From the NCBI GenBank assembly GCA_002482545.1, contig DLGF01000002.1, positions 1 through 14,508 on the forward strand: a DNA stretch of 14,508 nucleotides. Reading direction: 5' to 3'. Position 1 is the first letter of the stretch. The number at the start of each line of letters is the position of its first letter. Positions 1 to 7,071 of the stretch are shown here, one piece after another. This DNA is from Sporomusaceae bacterium UBA7701. Lineage in GTDB: Bacteria; Bacillota; Negativicutes; Sporomusales; UBA7701. The notes under the pieces are model-generated. The model had not been told where the DNA came from. It saw only the letters and a program-made list of their open reading frames with translations, and ran no database searches. The position numbers and the translations under genes were made by a program.

Positions 1-2
1 CT

Positions 3-359
3 GCCCGGCCGGCCCAGGCGGCCGCCGGCGAGCCGGCGGTAGCGCTGGAACCGGTCGCGGCAGGCCGCGATCCTTTCCAGGTGCCGGCGGCTTACCGGCA
101 GACCGATCAAAAAGCGGTGACCCAAACGGCCGGAACGCGCCCGCCGGAAGGCCCGGCGGCGACGCCCCAGGCACTGCCCCAACTGATGGGAACGGTGATC
201 AGCGACGCGGCCGGGATCGCGATTTTGGCCTCGGGCAACGAAAGCAGATCCGTGCGGATCGGCGAACGGTTCGAAGCATATACGCTGGTGGCGGTGGACG
301 CCAATTCCGCCGTGCTGGACGGGCCGGGCGGTCCGACCACGCTGCGGATGGGGAGGTAA
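3..359 (+). CDS. PilP-like type IV pilus protein, 5' end cut by the window
   Basis: The frame is open from the first bases of the window to the TAA at 357-359, so the start lies upstream. The visible 118 residues begin with an Ala/Pro/Gly-rich linker, then an RDPF motif at 66-77, typical of the segment before the globular domain in PilP and GspC proteins. A roughly 55-residue domain follows, starting near LMGTV and rich in alternating hydrophobic residues, like the small beta-sandwich of PilP that touches both PilO/PilN and the secretin N-domain. Its stop is 3 bases before the secretin gene and carries that gene's ribosome binding site, so the two are cotranslated. In proteobacteria PilP is a periplasmic lipoprotein linking the inner-membrane PilMNO complex to PilQ; the N-terminal lipobox cannot be seen here. 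A GTG at 81 is an internal codon, since it would cut off RDPF. The family call rests on motif and position. Confidence 0.68.
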   Translation, partial: ARPAQAAAGEPAVALEPVAAGRDPFQVPAAYRQTDQKAVTQTAGTRPPEGPAATPQALPQLMGTVISDAAGIAILASGNESRSVRIGERFEAYTLVAVDANSAVLDGPGGPTTLRMGR

Positions 360-362
360 ACG

Positions 363-1562
363 ATGACGATGCGGAAATGGCGGTTAATACTGCTGATAGC
401 CGGTTTGTGGGGAATGCTCAGTATGGGCTCTGTTCTGGGGGCTCCGGCGAATCCCCGGATCAGCATGAACATCCAGAACGCCGAGGTCAAGGATGTGCTG
501 ACTTCGCTGGCGGCCACCGGCGGGGTGAACATGATCGTGGATGAAACAGTCAAAGGGAAGATTTCCATCAGTCTCTACAATACTCCTCTGGATGAGGCTA
601 TCGACATGGTGGTCAAGGCCCGGGGGCTCAACTACCAGAAGATGGCCGACGGGACGATCGTCGTGGCCGAGGCCAAGACCTTGCTCGCCGGCTTCGGGGC
701 GGTAACGGTGTTTCCCCTCAAGTACGCCATCGCCGCCGAGGCGAAAAAAGCTCTGGCCGGAGTGGTGGCCGACGAGCGGCTGAAGGTCGACGAGTCCTCC
801 AACTCCCTCGTTCATTTCGGGCCGCCTTCGGAAGCGGCGCTGGTGCGCGCGGCCGTCGAAGGACTGGACATCCCCTACAAACAGGTTACACTTGAGGCTC
901 AGGTCCTGGAGGTGAAAAAGACGGCCAGCAAGGATTTCGGCGTCGAGTGGAGCTGGGCTCAGGGACCGATGCAGTCCGGGGCCACCGGCGATGAGAACTA
1001 CGAAAACCGGGGAGCCATCCGCTTTGGCCGGGCCCCCGACGGCAAGCCTTACGAGTTCCGGTTCCAGGCCAAGATCAACGCCCTGGTGGCGAAAGGCGAC
1101 GCCAAGGTTCTCGCCAAGCCCCGGATCAGCACCATCACCGGCAAGGAAGCGAAAATCCTGATCGGCGACAAAATACCGGTGCAGAAAGAGGTTATCGTCG
1201 ACGGAAAGAGCCAGGTCTCGATAGATTATGTGGATACCGGCATCCGCTTGGTCTATACGCCGATTGTCAGCCCGGACGGCATGGTGCGGGCCCATCTGCT
1301 CACCGAGGTGTCCGAACCCCTGCCGGCGCTGGGGGGCACCAATTACCAGATCCGCACCCGGACGGCGGAAACCGACCTCCGGATGGCCGACGGCGAAACC
1401 CTGGTCATCGGCGGTCTGATCAACTCCCAAAATACCCGCAGCCGGGGCAAGGTGCCGGTACTGGGCGACATTCCGATCCTGGGAGCCTTTTTCAAGAACA
1501 GCAGCAACAGCAGCGAGGAAACGGAAATCGTCGTCGTCCTCACCGCCAGGATTGCCCAATAG
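363..1562 (+). CDS. pilQ: Compact type IV pilus secretin (PilQ-like)
   Basis: This is an outer-membrane secretin subunit, the gated ring through which the pilus fibre leaves the cell. The 399-residue protein has a signal peptide (Arg/Lys start, hydrophobic core, likely cut near G26/A27). An STN-like N0 domain follows at about 33-102, an N1/NolW-like domain at about 117-175, and the secretin beta-barrel domain from about 178 to the end. The secretin signature VPVLGDIPILGAFF is at 364-377, followed by ETEIVVVLTARI. It is much shorter than proteobacterial PilQ (about 700 residues): no AMIN domains and only one NolW-like repeat. The start at ATG 363 is supported by GGAGG at 352-356; the ATG at 369 is an alternative. 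It lies just after the PilP-like gene and before pilB. An outer-membrane secretin implies a diderm cell. Confidence 0.88.
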   Translation: MTMRKWRLILLIAGLWGMLSMGSVLGAPANPRISMNIQNAEVKDVLTSLAATGGVNMIVDETVKGKISISLYNTPLDEAIDMVVKARGLNYQKMADGTIVVAEAKTLLAGFGAVTVFPLKYAIAAEAKKALAGVVADERLKVDESSNSLVHFGPPSEAALVRAAVEGLDIPYKQVTLEAQVLEVKKTASKDFGVEWSWAQGPMQSGATGDENYENRGAIRFGRAPDGKPYEFRFQAKINALVAKGDAKVLAKPRISTITGKEAKILIGDKIPVQKEVIVDGKSQVSIDYVDTGIRLVYTPIVSPDGMVRAHLLTEVSEPLPALGGTNYQIRTRTAETDLRMADGETLVIGGLINSQNTRSRGKVPVLGDIPILGAFFKNSSNSSEETEIVVVLTARIAQ

Positions 1563-1589
1563 CAGACAGGACACAAGGAGGTGCTTCCC

Positions 1590-3305
1590 ACGGCCGACAA
1601 GAACCGTCTCCGGCTCGGCGAGCTTCTGGCCAGCGCCGGGCTGATCAGCGAACAACAACTGGAAAAGGCCCTGGGGGCCCAGCGCAAGAGCGGCGAGCGC
1701 CTCGGGAAGACTCTCATCAACCTGGGCTTTATCAGTGAAGAAAATATCCTCAAGACGCTGGAACAGCAGCTGGGGGTCGGACGGGTCAACCTCATCCAGT
1801 ACCCGATCGACCGCGACGCGGCTTTACTGATCCCGGCGACGCTGGCGGAGCGCCATCAGGTGCTGCCCATCCGGAAAGAAGGGCGGCGGCTGATCCTCGC
1901 CGCTTCCGACCCGACCAACTTCTTTGCCGTGGATGACGTGCGCATGGTCACCGGCCTGGACATCGAGGTGGTGATCACCTCCGAAAGCGACCTGCAGCGG
2001 GCCATCGCCAATACCTACGGTGTCCGCGACATCGTGGAGCGGGCCGTCACCAAGCTGCAGGCCGAAGATTTGGCGATTGCCGCGGAAATCCAGACGGCGG
2101 ACGACGCTCCGATCATCAATATCGTCAACGGCCTGATCAGCCAGGCGGTCAGGGACCGGGCCAGCGACATCCATATCGAGCCGCTGGAGCTGGCGGTACG
2201 GGTCCGTTTCCGGGTCGACGGGGTGCTGCGGGAGGTCATCACCTTCCCCCGGGTGACCCAGAACGCCATTGTCAGCCGGATCAAAATCATGGCGGACATG
2301 GACATCGCCGAAAAACGGCTGCCCCAGGACGGGCGGATCAAGGTCCAGGAAAAGGGCCGGGACATCGATATCCGGGCCTCGACCCTGCCGACGGTGCTGG
2401 GGGAAAAAGTCGTGCTGCGGATTCTCGACCGGGCCGCGGTGGTTCTGGACATCTCCAGCCTGGGGTTCTCGGGGCCCAATTTGGAGCGCTATAAAAAAAT
2501 GTACAGCCAGTCCTACGGGATGATTCTGGTGACGGGCCCGACCGGCAGCGGCAAAACGACGACCCTTTACTCGACGCTGGTCGAGATCGGTTCGCCGGAA
2601 AAAAACATCATCACCATTGAAGACCCGGTGGAATACATGCTGGCCGGGGTGAATCAGATCCTGGTCAATCCAAAGTCCGGCCTGACCTTCGCCAGCGGTC
2701 TCCGGTCGATTCTCCGCCAGGACCCCAATGTCATCATGGTGGGAGAGGTCCGGGACGGCGAAACCGCCGATATCGCCGTCCGGGCCGCGCTGACGGGGCA
2801 TCTGGTATTCAGCACCCTCCACACCAATAACGCCACCGGGGCGATATCCCGGCTGGTGGATATGGGCGTGGAGCCTTTCCTGGTGGCCTCGTCGGTGCTG
2901 GGGGTCATCGCCCAGCGGCTGGTGCGGATCATCTGCCCGAACTGCAAAGAAGCCTACCGGCCGGCGGCCGGTTCGCCGGAGCGGCTGTTTCTGGAAGTCA
3001 GCCGGGAAGAGGGCGGCGAATGCCTGCCGGAGCTGGCCGGCCAGTCCGACCTGGTGCTCCACCGGGGCAAAGGGTGCCCGCGCTGCAGCGGCACCGGCTA
3101 CCGGGGACGGATGACCATCAACGAGGTCATGCCCATGTCGGCCGCCCTGCAGGAAGCGGTGGCCCGGCGGGCGATGGGCCGGGAAATATTCCGGATCGCG
3201 GCGGAGGAGGGGATGATGTCGATGCGGCAAGACGGAATTATCAAGGCGCTCCAGGGCCTCACCACGGTGGATGAGGTCATGCGGGTCGCCTACAGCGGGG
3301 TATGA
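1590..3305 (+). CDS. pilB: Type IV pilus extension ATPase PilB
   Basis: PilB is the cytoplasmic hexameric ATPase that drives pilin polymerisation through PilC. Numbered from the proposed start, the protein has 571 residues. It has an N-terminal T2SSE/MshEN-type domain (LRLGELLASAGLISEQQL at the start) and a GspE ATPase core. The core carries Walker A GPTGSGKT at 316-323, the Walker B region DPNVIMVGE at 378-386, a His-box TLHTNNA, and a tetracysteine zinc knuckle, CPNC at 449-452 and CPRC at 496-499. The zinc knuckle separates PilB from PilT. The start is unusual. A full AAGGAGG lies at 1575-1581; the only in-frame near-cognate codon at proper distance is ACG 1590 (8-base spacing), giving (M)ADKNRLRLGELL. 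GTG 1581 overlaps the ribosome binding site and has only a weak AGGA before it. The gene overlaps pilT by an ATGA. Confidence 0.93.
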   Translation, partial: TADKNRLRLGELLASAGLISEQQLEKALGAQRKSGERLGKTLINLGFISEENILKTLEQQLGVGRVNLIQYPIDRDAALLIPATLAERHQVLPIRKEGRRLILAASDPTNFFAVDDVRMVTGLDIEVVITSESDLQRAIANTYGVRDIVERAVTKLQAEDLAIAAEIQTADDAPIINIVNGLISQAVRDRASDIHIEPLELAVRVRFRVDGVLREVITFPRVTQNAIVSRIKIMADMDIAEKRLPQDGRIKVQEKGRDIDIRASTLPTVLGEKVVLRILDRAAVVLDISSLGFSGPNLERYKKMYSQSYGMILVTGPTGSGKTTTLYSTLVEIGSPEKNIITIEDPVEYMLAGVNQILVNPKSGLTFASGLRSILRQDPNVIMVGEVRDGETADIAVRAALTGHLVFSTLHTNNATGAISRLVDMGVEPFLVASSVLGVIAQRLVRIICPNCKEAYRPAAGSPERLFLEVSREEGGECLPELAGQSDLVLHRGKGCPRCSGTGYRGRMTINEVMPMSAALQEAVARRAMGREIFRIAAEEGMMSMRQDGIIKALQGLTTVDEVMRVAYSGV

Positions 3306-4387
3306 CGATGGACGAAATGACAGGCGAGCTGACAATGGATATCCTGCTGAAGGAGGCGCTGGCCCGGCAGGCCTCCGACCTTCATCTTACGGTGGGTGTG
3401 CCGCCGGTGCTCAGGATCAACGGCGAGCTCTTCCCCCTCGGTTATCCCAAGCTGCGGCCGGAGACCACCCGGGGCTTTCTCAAGGAAATCGCCGGCGCGG
3501 AGGCCTTGGCGAAGTTCGCCGAGCTGGGGGAAGCGGATTTTTCCTATGCTATCCAGGGACTCAGCCGCTTCCGGGTAAACGCCTTTCACCAGCGGGGCAG
3601 CGTGGCCATCGCCGTCCGGCTGGTCAACGAGCGGGTGCCCACGCTGGAAGAACTGGGGCATCCCGACATCCTGAGCCACTTTGCCCGCAAGCCGCGGGGC
3701 CTGGTGCTGGTAACCGGCCCGACCGGCAGCGGCAAGTCGACGACGCTGGCGGCGATGATCGGCCTTATCAACCGGGAGCGCGCCTGCCATATCATCACCC
3801 TCGAAGACCCCATCGAGTTCCTTCACTCCCACGGCAAAAGCATCGTCAACCAGCGGGAACTGCACCTCGACACCCGCTCCTTCGCCGGCGCTCTCCGGGC
3901 GGCCCTCCGGGAGGACCCGGACGTCATCCTGGTGGGGGAAATGCGGGACATGGAGACGATCGCCACGGCCATCACGGCGGCCGAGACCGGCCATCTGGTG
4001 CTGGCGACGCTGCACACCGGCGACGCCGCCCAGACCATCGACCGGATCATCGACGTCTTTCCGCCCCACCAGCAGCAGCAGGTCCGCATCCAGCTGTCGC
4101 TGACCCTGCAGGGGATCGTGGCCCAGCAACTGCTGCCCCGGCAGGACGGACAAGGGCGGGTGGCCGCGCTGGAAATCCTCGTGGCGACGCCGGCGGTCCG
4201 GAACATCATCCGGGAAGCCAAAACCCATCAACTGGGTTCGGTGCTGCAGACCAGCGCCAAAGCCGGCATGCAGACCATGGACGGCAGCCTCAGGGATCTC
4301 GTCCGCAAGGGGACCGTCACCTATGAAGAGGCGGTGGCGAGGGCGTCCGACCCCGAAACCCTCAACCGCCTGCTGGGGCTGCTGTAG
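3302..4387 (+). CDS. pilT: Type IV pilus retraction ATPase PilT
   Basis: PilT is the cytoplasmic hexameric ATPase that depolymerises the pilus and powers twitching, adhesion and DNA uptake. The protein has 361 residues, the usual PilT length. It opens with a family-typical LLKEALARQASDLHL segment, has Walker A GPTGSGKS at 139-146, DPDVILVGEMRD in the Walker B region, and TLHTGDA. The PilT signature appears as AVRNIIRE at 298-305 (family form AIRNLIRE), the motif needed for retraction; it identifies PilT rather than PilU or PilB. There is no zinc tetracysteine. ATG 3302 overlaps the pilB stop (ATGA), suggesting translational coupling. ATGs at 3308, 3317 and 3335 are alternatives, and 3335 would give the commonest family N-terminus (MDILLKEAL). 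None has a strong ribosome binding site. Confidence 0.94.
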   Translation: MTMDEMTGELTMDILLKEALARQASDLHLTVGVPPVLRINGELFPLGYPKLRPETTRGFLKEIAGAEALAKFAELGEADFSYAIQGLSRFRVNAFHQRGSVAIAVRLVNERVPTLEELGHPDILSHFARKPRGLVLVTGPTGSGKSTTLAAMIGLINRERACHIITLEDPIEFLHSHGKSIVNQRELHLDTRSFAGALRAALREDPDVILVGEMRDMETIATAITAAETGHLVLATLHTGDAAQTIDRIIDVFPPHQQQQVRIQLSLTLQGIVAQQLLPRQDGQGRVAALEILVATPAVRNIIREAKTHQLGSVLQTSAKAGMQTMDGSLRDLVRKGTVTYEEAVARASDPETLNRLLGLL

Positions 4388-4390
4388 CAG

Positions 4391-4410
4391 CCGGATAAGG
4401 CCTTAGCCGG
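4391..4410. repeat. Imperfect 20-bp palindrome between pilT and pilC
   Basis: Positions 4391-4410 read CCGG-A-TAAGGCCTTA-G-CCGG, symmetrical at 18 of 20 bases, starting 3 bases after the pilT stop. As RNA it could fold into a short stem closing on GGCC. No T run follows, so it is not an intrinsic terminator. It could be an mRNA processing or stability element, or a protein site; no function can be assigned from sequence. Confidence 0.5.
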
Positions 4411-4444
4411 CATAGTACCGCTTTAGTCGGAAGGAGGAACTGCG

Positions 4445-5665
4445 ATGGCCACAAATTACGTGTACCGGGCCCGCGACCGGACGGGTCAGCTGGCGACCGG
4501 CGAGCTCCTGGCCGACGGGCCGGCGGCGGTGGCCGCCCATATCCGGAATCAAGGCCTGTTCGTCATCCGGATCGAGGAAGCCCGGGCGGAGCGCAAGGAT
4601 CTGCAGGAATACTTCGAAAGCCTCCGGGGCGTCGCCCTGCGGGACCTGGCGATCTTCTGCCGGCAGTTCGCCACGATGATGGCGGCGGGCCTGCCGCTGG
4701 TCAATTCCCTCAGCATCCTCATCGAGCAGACGCCCAGCCCGGTGCTCCGCAAGGCGCTGCAAAGCGTCTACAAGAACGTCCAGGAGGGCGCGCCGCTCTC
4801 TACGGCCATGGCCCAGCATCCGGCGGTGTTTCCCAAGGTGATGATCTACCTGGTGGAGTCCGGCGAGCTGGGCGGCGTGCTGGACGAAGTGCTGGAACAG
4901 CTGGCGGTCCAGTTCGAAAAAGACCACAAGCTCAACCAGCGGGTCAAGTCGGCCATGGTCTATCCCGCCGCGGTGCTGGGCTTCGCCCTGCTGGCGGTCG
5001 CGGCCATCGTCGTCTTTATCCTGCCGACCTTCGTCAGCCTGTACAGCCAGATGCGGGCCGAACTGCCGCTGCCCACCCGGCTGCTGCTCAAGACCAGCGA
5101 CCTGCTGCGCGGCTACGGCGTCTTCTTCCTGGCGGCGCTCGCGGCGGGGGCCTTCGGCCTGTCCCGCAGCGCCGGCTTTCCCGGCTTCAAGGCGGTGCTG
5201 GACCAGGTCATCCTGCGCCTGCCGGTATTCGGGCTGCTCTACCGCAAGGTGGCCATCGCCCGGTTCAGCCGGACCCTGAGCACGCTGGTCCAGGGCGGGG
5301 TGCCCATCGTCCAGGGGCTGGACGTCGTCAAGAACACCACCGACATCAAGCCGATGGTGGCGGCCCTGACCGCCGCCCAGGACAGCATCCGTGAAGGCTT
5401 CAGCTTCGCGGCCCCCCTCAGCCAGAGCGGGCTGTTCCCGCCGATGGTGGTCCAGATGGTGGCCATCGGCGAGGAGACCGGCAAGCTGGACGGCATGCTC
5501 CGCAAGGTCGCCGACTTCTACGAAAACGACGTGGACGACATGGTGGCCCGGCTGAGCAGCCTGCTGGAGCCCTTTCTCATCGTGGTGCTGGGCGGAATAA
5601 TCGGAAGTATGATTGTAGCCATTATGTATCCCTTGTTTGACATGGTAGGAAAAATGGGGCACTAA
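4445..5665 (+). CDS. pilC: Type IV pilus inner-membrane platform protein PilC
   Basis: PilC is the polytopic platform protein that binds the PilB and PilT ATPases and is thought to rotate to insert or remove pilin subunits. The 406 residues match the family. There are two T2SSF domains, at about 69-190 and 271-393, each with the recurrent pattern of a helical bundle followed by a membrane segment (FCRQFATMMAAGLPL in the first, FSRTLSTLVQGGVPI in the second). Membrane segments are near 175-197, 224-240 and 375-398. The phrase GELGGVLDEVLEQLA and its repeat GEETGKLDGMLRKVA are the duplicated conserved T2SSF motifs. ATG 4445 has GGAAGGAGG at 4430-4438. The gene follows pilT after a 57-base gap holding a palindrome and precedes pilA by 23 bases. 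Confidence 0.94.
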   Translation: MATNYVYRARDRTGQLATGELLADGPAAVAAHIRNQGLFVIRIEEARAERKDLQEYFESLRGVALRDLAIFCRQFATMMAAGLPLVNSLSILIEQTPSPVLRKALQSVYKNVQEGAPLSTAMAQHPAVFPKVMIYLVESGELGGVLDEVLEQLAVQFEKDHKLNQRVKSAMVYPAAVLGFALLAVAAIVVFILPTFVSLYSQMRAELPLPTRLLLKTSDLLRGYGVFFLAALAAGAFGLSRSAGFPGFKAVLDQVILRLPVFGLLYRKVAIARFSRTLSTLVQGGVPIVQGLDVVKNTTDIKPMVAALTAAQDSIREGFSFAAPLSQSGLFPPMVVQMVAIGEETGKLDGMLRKVADFYENDVDDMVARLSSLLEPFLIVVLGGIIGSMIVAIMYPLFDMVGKMGH

Positions 5666-5688
5666 GAAAAAAAGGAGAGTGTATTTGG

Positions 5689-6099
5689 ATGTTCAAGTTT
5701 TTTCGGAAAAAGAAAAACCAAAAGGGCTTCACGCTGATTGAACTGCTGGTGGTTGTTTCGATTATCGGGGTTCTGGCTATGGTCGCTGTGCCGATGTATC
5801 AAAACTCGCAGGCGGCGTCGCGGGGCGCGAAAATTGCGGCTGATTTGCGGACAATCGACAGCGCTATTATGCAAGCGCAGGCGGCAGGCATTGCCAATCC
5901 GACCATTGCGCAGCTTACTGCCGCCGGAACGGGTTATCTGGCTGCTTGGCCGGTTCCTCCCCAAGCGGGGCCCATTACGTATCCGCCCAGAGGGGCAGGG
6001 GTAGGCACCACACAGGCCGCTATAATTGCCGCTGCTTATACAATCGATGCGAATAACAGGGCTACTATTGGCGCGCTTACAGTCGAAAATTTGCCTTAA
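5689..6099 (+). CDS. pilA: Type IVa major prepilin PilA
   Basis: This is the structural subunit of the pilus. The 136-residue prepilin has a short basic leader (13 residues, with RKKKNQK), then the prepilin peptidase site G13|F14, the class III signal FTLIE with Glu at mature position 5 (E18), and a hydrophobic alpha1 helix to about residue 36. The mature protein would be about 123 residues. The globular part is Ala/Pro/Gly-rich and has no cysteine, so it lacks the disulfide-bonded D-loop of many proteobacterial pilins. The start ATG 5689 has AAAGGAG at 5671-5677, with a rather long spacing of 11. The gene is visibly less GC-rich than pilC (about 43% in the first 60 bases by hand count) and uses more A/T-ending codons, as often seen in highly expressed pilin genes. 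It is followed by pilD, which would process it. Confidence 0.92.
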   Translation: MFKFFRKKKNQKGFTLIELLVVVSIIGVLAMVAVPMYQNSQAASRGAKIAADLRTIDSAIMQAQAAGIANPTIAQLTAAGTGYLAAWPVPPQAGPITYPPRGAGVGTTQAAIIAAAYTIDANNRATIGALTVENLP

Positions 6100-6155
6100 T
6101 TCGATTTGAAAGTTAGAAGCGGCAACGGGGAGGGAGAAATACGGATAATTGTGAC

Positions 6156-6905
6156 ATGTTTTTCCTAGTAGTCCTGCTCTTCCTCTTCGGCCTATGCATC
6201 GGCAGTTTTCTCAATGTCGTCATCTGGCGGGCGCCCCGGGACGAGTCGGTGGTCTATCCGCCGTCCCGCTGCCCGGCCTGCGGGCGGCGGATCCGGTATC
6301 GCGACCTTGTCCCGGTGGTGAGCTGGCTGCTGCTGGGAGGACGCTGCCGCGACTGCGGCAGCGTCCTCCCGGCGCGCTATGCGCTGGTGGAACTGGCCGC
6401 CGGCGCCCTTTTCGCCGGGGTGTATTTCCTCGCCGGCTGGGGGACCGAGCTGGCGGCGGGACTTTTACTGGTATCGTTTTTGCTTGTCATCACCGGCATT
6501 GATCTGGAACATCAGCTGATTCTGGACAAGATCAACCTCTGGTTCGGCGCCGCCGGCCTGGGGGCCGTCCTGGCCACCGGCCGGCTGAGCTTGCCGGAAG
6601 CCGGGCTGGGGGCGCTGCTGGCCGGCGGCGTTCTGCTGGCCATTGTGCTGCTGACGGATGGCATGGGCATGGGAGATGCTTGCTACGCCGCAGCCGCCGG
6701 GCTGTGGCTGGGCTGGAAGCTCGCGCTGGTGATGCTGCTCTTGGCTTTCCTGAGCGGCGGGATCATTGGCAGCTTGCTGCTCATTTTCAGGATAAGGGGC
6801 CGGAAGGACCCCATTCCTTTTGGGCCGTTTCTGTGTTTGGCGACCTTCGTCGCCTGGTTTTGGGGAGAAGCCATTCTAAGGTGGTACTGGAGCCTGGGGA
6901 CGTGA
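6156..6905 (+). CDS. pilD: Prepilin peptidase / N-methyltransferase PilD
   Basis: PilD is the inner-membrane aspartic protease (A24 family) that cleaves the leader of PilA and methylates the new N-terminal Phe. The 249-residue protein has the GSFLNVVIWR motif at 16-25 and a cytoplasmic zinc tetracysteine, C39-x2-C42 and C64-x2-C67, typical of the bifunctional class. The two catalytic aspartates are D116 in GIDLEHQLILD and D174 in GMGMGD. The residues after GD are ACY rather than the more usual VK or FK. Many hydrophobic segments give a polytopic protein. The ATG at 6156 matches the family's usual N-terminus, but the only good ribosome binding site (GGGAGG, 6128-6133) is 22 bases upstream. An in-frame ACG at 6141 sits at ideal distance and would add five residues. 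It lies 56 bases after pilA. Confidence 0.93.
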   Translation: MFFLVVLLFLFGLCIGSFLNVVIWRAPRDESVVYPPSRCPACGRRIRYRDLVPVVSWLLLGGRCRDCGSVLPARYALVELAAGALFAGVYFLAGWGTELAAGLLLVSFLLVITGIDLEHQLILDKINLWFGAAGLGAVLATGRLSLPEAGLGALLAGGVLLAIVLLTDGMGMGDACYAAAAGLWLGWKLALVMLLLAFLSGGIIGSLLLIFRIRGRKDPIPFGPFLCLATFVAWFWGEAILRWYWSLGT

Positions 6906-6951
6906 CCGGCCCGGGTTGGGCGACGGATGGCCCGGGGCCGGATTCCTTTTG
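6906..6951 (+). terminator. Possible weak terminator or attenuator after pilD
   Basis: Directly after the pilD stop, CCGGC-CCGGG (6906-6915) can pair with CCCGG-G-GCCGG (6931-6941), a 10-bp GC stem with one bulged G and a loop of about 15 bases, followed by the short T-rich ATTCCTTTT. The T tract is short, so this is more likely partial attenuation between pilD and pilM than a full stop. The pilM-N-O genes have no obvious promoter of their own in the gap. Confidence 0.32.
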
Positions 6952-7000
6952 CTATTTCGCCGCCTGCGGCATGACGATAAACGGATAAACGGGAAAGAAA

Positions 7001-7022
7001 CCGGCGGAGCCCCGCTCGCCGG
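7001..7022 (+). other. GC-rich hairpin in the pilM leader
   Basis: CCGGCG(G)AGC at 7001-7010 pairs with GCTCGCCGG at 7014-7022: 9 bp with one bulged G and a CCC loop. No T run follows, and it ends about 35 bases before the pilM ribosome binding site. It could protect the pilMNO part of the transcript after processing. Together with 6906-6941 and a small inverted repeat at 6959-6970, it is what the 166-base pilD-pilM gap contains; I see no gene there. Confidence 0.4.
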
Positions 7023-7071
7023 AGAACTAGCGCGGCAACGGCAGGATGCGCCGCCGGATAGGAGGTAAGTC

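Noticed and set aside
81..359. GTG at 81 as the start of a 92-residue protein
   Set aside because: The frame is open to the window edge and the conserved RDPF motif lies upstream of the GTG, so the gene is truncated rather than short.
384..1658. Long antisense open frame (424 codons) over the secretin gene
   Set aside because: It is a shadow of pilQ in GC-rich DNA: low-complexity composition, no family motif, no ribosome binding site, and it covers a gene with clear secretin motifs. The antisense frames over pilB, pilT and pilC (1824-3335, 3290-4231, 4403-5662) were dropped for the same reason.
3271..4326. Overlapping + strand frame of 351 codons across pilT
   Set aside because: Gly/Pro/Arg/His-rich shadow translation in the wrong frame of pilT. 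PilT itself has Walker and AVRNIIRE motifs in the other frame.
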